Source of the DNA: Shewanella profunda
GTDB lineage: Bacteria; Pseudomonadota; Gammaproteobacteria; Enterobacterales; Shewanellaceae
Direction of reading: 5' to 3'
Assembly (NCBI RefSeq): GCF_023283765.1
Contig: NZ_JAKILG010000045.1
Coordinates: forward strand, 1-38,978
DNA length: 38,978 nt
Shown: piece by piece, positions 35,424 to 38,978 of the stretch
How the letters are laid out: each line of letters starts with the position of its first letter
How positions within the stretch are numbered: the stretch's first letter is position 1
Notes under the pieces: model-generated
The model's database searches: none
Told to the model about the DNA's origin: nothing
What the model saw: only the letters and a program-made list of their open reading frames with translations
Made by a program: the position numbers and the translations under genes

Positions 35424-36925
35424 AGGGTTCCCTCTGTTTGGTATTTACCGACGGCAGCGGCCAGTATCTGTTCTTGTCCGGCTTGATGGCGCTCAAATTC
35501 GGCGCTGATTTGGCCTTGGTGCATCACTAAGATGCGATCGCTTAAGCCCAGTAATTCAGGCATATCTGATGACACCATGATCACCGCGAGGCCTTGGGCC
35601 TTGAATTGATTAATCAGTTGGTAAATTTCTTTACGGGCGCCAACATCCACACCACGGGTCGGCTCATCTAAAATCAACACCTTAGGCTGAGTCATTAAGC
35701 CCTTCGCGATGGCGACTTTTTGTTGATTTCCCCCAGATAACAGGCCGATAGCCTGCTCTTGTGTGGGCGTTTTAATATTAAAAGCCTTAATAAACTCGGC
35801 GACTTTTGCTTGTTCACGCTTATGCTGGATTTGTCCAAACTGCGATAGTTCCCCCAAACTGCACAGCGACATATTTTCTTTAACCGAGAGTTCCAGCAGC
35901 AAGCCCTCGCCTTTTCTGTCTTCAGAGATATAGGCAATGCCATTGGCAAGCGCATCTTGGCTCGACTCGATAGTTAGCGGCTGGCCGTTAAGTAAAATGT
36001 CGCCTGACTGGATTGGAATCGCACCAAAAATCAGCTTCATCAACTCGGTTCTGCCCGCGCCCATCAGCCCAGCGATACCGAGCAGCTCGCCTTGCTTGAG
36101 CTTGAAACTCACCGCTGGGGTATCAGCCGCGCGCAAATCTTGCAATTCAAGACAGATACTGTCTTGGCGGTGATCTTGATAGGGATATTGCTCATCGAGC
36201 TGACGACCCACCATAAGCTCAATCATGGCATCTTCACTTAAGTCATCGATGCAACGTTCGGCGATAAATTGGCCATCTCTAAGCACAGTGACATGGTCGC
36301 AAATAGTGAAGATTTCTTTGAGACGATGGGAAATATAAACGATGCCGCAACCTTGCTGCTTAAGCTCGTTAATCACTCGAAACAGACTTAAGGTTTCCAC
36401 ATCGGTGAGCGCATCTGTCGGTTCATCCATAATGATGACCTTAGACTCAAAAGAAATAGCCTTTGCAATTTCAACCAGTTGCTGTGCGCCTAAGCTTAAC
36501 TGCCCCAATAAAGTACGGCTGCTATGTTTAACATCTAGACGCGCAAGCAGCTGATCGGCTTGCCGATACATGGTTTGCCAATCAATCGCGCCAAAGCGAT
36601 GGCAAGGCTCACGACCTAAAAAGATGTTCTCGGCAATCGACAGTTCAGGAATAAGGTTAAGCTCTTGATGAATAATGCTGATCCCCGCCAATTGCGATTG
36701 GCGTGGACCACTAAAGTTGACGGCTTGGCCTTGGTATTCAATGCTGCCGCTATCACTTTGATAAATACCGGTTAACACCTTCATTAAGGTCGATTTACCG
36801 GCACCGTTTTCGCCCATTAAGGCCATCACCTTACCGGGATAAACCTGCAAGCTGGCACCATCTAACGCCTTAACCCCAGGAAACGTTTTGACTATCTTGT
36901 CTAATTTGAGAATGGCTGATTGCAT
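35420..36925 (-). CDS. rbsA: Ribose ABC transporter ATP-binding protein (fused double ABC)
   Basis: This 501-aa protein has two ABC domains. The N-terminal one has Walker A GENGAGKST, signature LSLGAQQLVEIAKA and Walker B VIIMDEPTD. The C-terminal one has the usual degenerate Walker A GLMGAGRTEL, with signature LSGGNQQKVAIAKGL and Walker B VLILDEPTRGVD. This matches E. coli RbsA (501 aa). It follows rbsD by 42 bp. Confidence 0.96.
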   Translation of the reverse strand: MQSAILKLDKIVKTFPGVKALDGASLQVYPGKVMALMGENGAGKSTLMKVLTGIYQSDSGSIEYQGQAVNFSGPRQSQLAGISIIHQELNLIPELSIAENIFLGREPCHRFGAIDWQTMYRQADQLLARLDVKHSSRTLLGQLSLGAQQLVEIAKAISFESKVIIMDEPTDALTDVETLSLFRVINELKQQGCGIVYISHRLKEIFTICDHVTVLRDGQFIAERCIDDLSEDAMIELMVGRQLDEQYPYQDHRQDSICLELQDLRAADTPAVSFKLKQGELLGIAGLMGAGRTELMKLIFGAIPIQSGDILLNGQPLTIESSQDALANGIAYISEDRKGEGLLLELSVKENMSLCSLGELSQFGQIQHKREQAKVAEFIKAFNIKTPTQEQAIGLLSGGNQQKVAIAKGLMTQPKVLILDEPTRGVDVGARKEIYQLINQFKAQGLAVIMVSSDMPELLGLSDRILVMHQGQISAEFERHQAGQEQILAAAVGKYQTEGTL

Positions 36926-36967
36926 ATCTATCAGACCCTTATCCTATTCCGTTAAAAGGAGACGCAG

Positions 36968-37387
36968 TTAAAAGGGCACGCCACAACTGAAAATCACATT
37001 GGCGTAAGGGCTGCATTCACCACTGCGCACTATGGCGCGGCTGTTACGACTTTGGCGTTTAAAGGCATCGTGGCTGATATAACCGATATCAATCTGGCGG
37101 CCGCTGAGCTGCTGCTCTTGCGCAATCCGATCCAAAATTTGTTGATGTACTTGCGGATTAATCTCAATAATTTCTTGGGCTAAGGTGACAGATTGCAACT
37201 GCAGCTCACTCAAAATAGCATTAATACAGGCCAGCAAATCGGGCACGCCCGGTGATAACGCCATGTCGATACGTTCGACATTGGCAGGGATCGGCAAGCC
37301 AGCATCACAAATCGTGATCTCATCAAAATGACCGCATTGGGCCACCAAAGCTGATAAAGCAGGGTTGAGTAGGGTAGTTTTTTTCAT
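36968..37387 (-). CDS. rbsD: D-ribose pyranase
   Basis: This 139-aa enzyme interconverts the pyranose and furanose forms of ribose, supplying the form that ribokinase accepts. The opening MKKTTLLNPALSALVAQCGHFDEITICDAGLPIP includes the conserved His (GHFDE) and Asp (CDAGLP); the C-terminus has TGE-like SGECSPYANVIFSCGVPF. ATG 37387 gives exactly the E. coli length and has GTGGGA upstream; the GTG four codons earlier is part of that ribosome site. First gene of the operon. Confidence 0.95.
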   Translation of the reverse strand: MKKTTLLNPALSALVAQCGHFDEITICDAGLPIPANVERIDMALSPGVPDLLACINAILSELQLQSVTLAQEIIEINPQVHQQILDRIAQEQQLSGRQIDIGYISHDAFKRQSRNSRAIVRSGECSPYANVIFSCGVPF

Positions 37388-37477
37388 TTTAATTCCCACG
37401 GCGTTAAGTCAGCACTCAACGGCATTGTCGGCCATTCACTGGGCATTTTTTAGAAAACCACAGTGATAAAACGCAAG

Positions 37478-37501
37478 CGAATCGGTTGCGCAATCGTTTC
37501 G
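37478..37501. promoter_or_regulatory. LacI-family operator, probable RbsR site upstream of rbsD
   Basis: Two abutting 12-mers on the plus strand, CGAATCGGTTGC (37478-37489) and GCAATCGTTTCG (37490-37501), form an inverted repeat with 10 of 12 base pairs matched. Each half alone also fits the LacI-family pattern xxAAxCGxTTxx with central CG. It lies 90 bases before the rbsD start. RbsR binding is inferred from position and family. No convincing -35/-10 pair could be fixed next to it. Confidence 0.6.
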
Positions 37502-37515
37502 ATGACAAGGACTGT

Positions 37516-37590
37516 ATGAAGTTATTGAAGGTTTTGCAGCTTGCCAGAGTTAAAAATGTGATCAAGATCGCAATACAGTCGTTGGATTAA
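37516..37590 (+). CDS. Candidate 24-codon ORF for a cationic amphipathic peptide
   Basis: The plus-strand ATG at 37516 is preceded by AAGGA with four-base spacing and runs 24 codons to TAA. The peptide is rich in Lys, Leu, Val and Ile (begins MKLLKVLQLARVKNV) with a net charge near +4, and could form an amphipathic helix. It starts 15 bases beyond the rbs operator, divergent from rbsD. Nothing else supports expression, and the ribosome site could be chance. Function unknown. Confidence 0.25.
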   Translation: MKLLKVLQLARVKNVIKIAIQSLD

Positions 37591-37764
37591 CTAAGTCTAA
37601 ACTGGTGTGATTGAAAAACGGGCTTTGAGGCATGATCGCCATATCAGTCGCAATAAGCTGAACTAAGCGAACGGGTAATCGCCTTATCTTCTGTTTACCA
37701 ATGAAGTGTCACTGTTTACTGCGGATTGAGATTGGGACAGGAATTGCAACTGGAACTTAGATAA
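37591..37764. other. Gene-free remainder of the rbsD upstream gap
   Basis: The gap between the Tim44-like gene and rbsD is about 420 bp. Apart from the operator, the 24-codon ORF and the terminator annotated separately, I see no ORF, RNA fold or repeat here that I can support. Confidence 0.5.
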
Positions 37765-37794
37765 AGAGCAGCCTTAAGAGATTAAGGCTGCTTT
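37765..37794 (-). terminator. Terminator of the Tim44-like gene
   Basis: Stem AGCAGCCTTAA / TTAAGGCTGCT (11 bp, extendable with a G-U pair) with loop GAGA. On the minus strand it is followed by CTTTATCT, a modest U-run. It starts about 15 bases after the minus-strand stop at 37809. Confidence 0.7.
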
Positions 37795-37808
37795 AAACAC
37801 TGGGCTGA

Positions 37809-38672
37809 TTACTGTTCGATACCCACGATTAACCAAGGTGAGTTGGCTTGCGCTACGTTACGCTCCAAATGCCATACTTCCTTAATTTCCTCTTCTACGC
37901 CTTCAACGGTATCACGGTAGCGGCCGCTAAATTTAACACTCACTTCCGCAAGATTGGCAGTGTGCGTGGCGCGTACCAGTTCAGCATCCAAAAACATCAC
38001 TTCTGTGTGTTGGTCGCCCACTAATTCGCGACGTTGGTTGCTGAGTTCATTGAATAGTTCAATGGAAACATACTCTTGGATTTTGCTTAAGTCGTTTTCA
38101 TTCCAAGCCAATTGTAGAGTTTTGTAATGACTGCGAGCACCTTCCAAAAAGCCGGGTAAATCAAAACCCGCGGGTAAATTAAAGGGAACATCGCTTGTCG
38201 CTTGACCAAAACCATTGCTGCCGCTGTTTGCATTAGTGGCAAAACCTGTTTGTTCAGTCTGTTGGCGCTGTAGATTCGGATTGGGCTGACTAGCCCCCGC
38301 ATAGGCCGGTCTTGGCTGCGCACCCGCTTTTGAGGCCATCACAGTACGAACGATTTTGAATAGCACGAATGCCAGCAAACCGATAATCAAAATATCCATA
38401 AATTGAATATTTTCAAAACCTTCACCCATAAACAGCGCAGCCAATAAGCCACCTGCTAATAAACCGCCTAACATGCCGCCCATCATCCCTTTCTTGCCCG
38501 GAGCTCCCGCTGGTGCAGTAGTCGGTGTATTAGTCGCCGCTGGCTGAGCCGGAGCCGTTTGATGGCTTTTGCCGATAGACTTACTACCGCCGAATTTTTT
38601 CGCTTCAACGACAGGGCTAGTAACTAAGCTAACCGCAAAAATCATCGCCAGCATAATAAATAACTTTTTCAT
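37809..38672 (-). CDS. Tim44-like domain membrane protein
   Basis: This 287-aa protein has a signal sequence (KKLFIMLAMIFAVSLVTSPVVEA), a low-complexity Ala/Pro/Thr linker, a Gly/Met-rich hydrophobic stretch (GMMGGMLGGLLAGGLLAALF), a membrane helix (FMDILIIGLLAFVLFKIV) and a C-terminal Tim44-like domain (about residues 170-285, LPGFLEGARSHYKTLQLAW ... WLIVGIEQ). Bacterial members of this family are widespread; their function is largely unknown, with proposed roles at the inner membrane. AAGATCTTATAA precedes the ATG without a strong ribosome site. Single-gene unit. Confidence 0.88.
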   Translation of the reverse strand: MKKLFIMLAMIFAVSLVTSPVVEAKKFGGSKSIGKSHQTAPAQPAATNTPTTAPAGAPGKKGMMGGMLGGLLAGGLLAALFMGEGFENIQFMDILIIGLLAFVLFKIVRTVMASKAGAQPRPAYAGASQPNPNLQRQQTEQTGFATNANSGSNGFGQATSDVPFNLPAGFDLPGFLEGARSHYKTLQLAWNENDLSKIQEYVSIELFNELSNQRRELVGDQHTEVMFLDAELVRATHTANLAEVSVKFSGRYRDTVEGVEEEIKEVWHLERNVAQANSPWLIVGIEQ

Positions 38673-38870
38673 TTATAAGATCTTGTTCGTGTAATCTGAG
38701 GTGCAGCCATAATAGCGAGATGACATTATATGTCAATTAGCAAAAAGCGGAGGCTGGTTGTCCTGTGCATATTTAATGAGTTGCGATTAGCACTGCCATT
38801 CCAGTGACGCGCAGCAAGCACATATATGGACATACGAATGTCGCGATCACATGAATGTGAATGAGCGACC
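38673..38870. other. Intergenic sequence with an imperfect inverted repeat
   Basis: No gene seen. At 38840-38869 an imperfect palindrome has outer arms GTCGC/GCGAC and inner arms TCACAT/ATGTGA. It lies directly before the possible insertion-sequence end and might be a terminator or a target-site structure. Confidence 0.4.
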
Positions 38871-38978
38871 GAGGCTGTTCATAATTCTGTGTCAGGTTAA
38901 TTTCACAGATCGATATGGTTTTCTAAGCGCCCCTCAAAATGGATTGAGAGCTGTGATAGCGTCAAATTCCAATTTTGG
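38871..38978 (+). mobile_element. Possible terminal part of an insertion sequence (IS256-like end), cut by the window edge
   Basis: The sequence GAGGCTGTTCATAATTCTGT and the following AT-rich segment resemble the terminal inverted repeat and short leader of IS256-family elements as I remember them from gammaproteobacteria. No transposase codons and no partner repeat are inside the window, so this is a weak, similarity-by-memory call. Confidence 0.35.

Overview
The window looks like a chromosomal segment of a Shewanella species, close to the S. oneidensis / MR-4 / MR-7 / ANA-3 group. The evidence is gene content: a BpfA-type giant adhesin with its Lap-style secretion and release system, a pentaheme nitrite reductase, the Arg(CCG)-His(GTG)-Pro(TGG) tRNA cluster, UbiK, Rep and moderate GC. 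The species assignment is inference; no database was searched.

Layout. (1) Positions 2-14316, plus strand: a biofilm-adhesin locus. It holds the C-terminal 1,988 codons of a VCBS/RTX adhesin (bpfA), then a tight operon for a type I secretion ABC exporter, its HlyD-type adaptor, a TolC-type outer-membrane channel, an OmpA-domain lipoprotein, the periplasmic LapG-type protease (bpfG) and the c-di-GMP receptor LapD/BpfD with degenerate GGDEF and EAL domains. (2) Positions 14332-15445: a terminator, then a minus-strand tRNA operon (Arg-CCG, His-GTG, a broken Pro-like copy, two Pro-TGG) whose 3' flank carries three 131-bp tandem repeats made of the tRNA-Pro 3' end plus its terminator. (3) 15599-18232: a GAF-GAF-GGDEF-EAL protein with an intact cyclase site and a dead EAL. 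(4) 18271-21623: Rep helicase (minus), then UbiK and two small uncharacterised proteins (plus). (5) 21692-24403: nnrS and a pentaheme NrfA homologue in one transcription unit, with an NsrR-like operator on the promoter. The NrfA lacks both usual side-chain calcium ligands. (6) 24584-31370: YcaQ-like glycosylase (minus), an unknown protein, CreD, a PAP2 phosphatase, an Lrp/AsnC regulator and a sodium:amino-acid-type symporter. (7) 31487-37501, minus strand: a complete ribose operon in E. coli order, rbsDACBKR, with a LacI-family operator upstream of rbsD. (8) 37809-38978: a Tim44-like membrane protein and, at the right edge, sequence that may be the end of an insertion sequence.

How the genes work together. 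Region 1 is one machine. The exporter trio secretes the adhesin; BpfG would cut it free at low c-di-GMP; BpfD sequesters BpfG when c-di-GMP is high. The cyclase in region 3 is a possible source of that c-di-GMP. Region 5 looks like a stand-alone nitrosative-stress unit. Region 7 imports and phosphorylates ribose under RbsR control. The least ordinary items are the calcium-ligand-free NrfA with NnrS, the tRNA-derived tandem repeats, and a 24-codon ORF beside the rbs operator.
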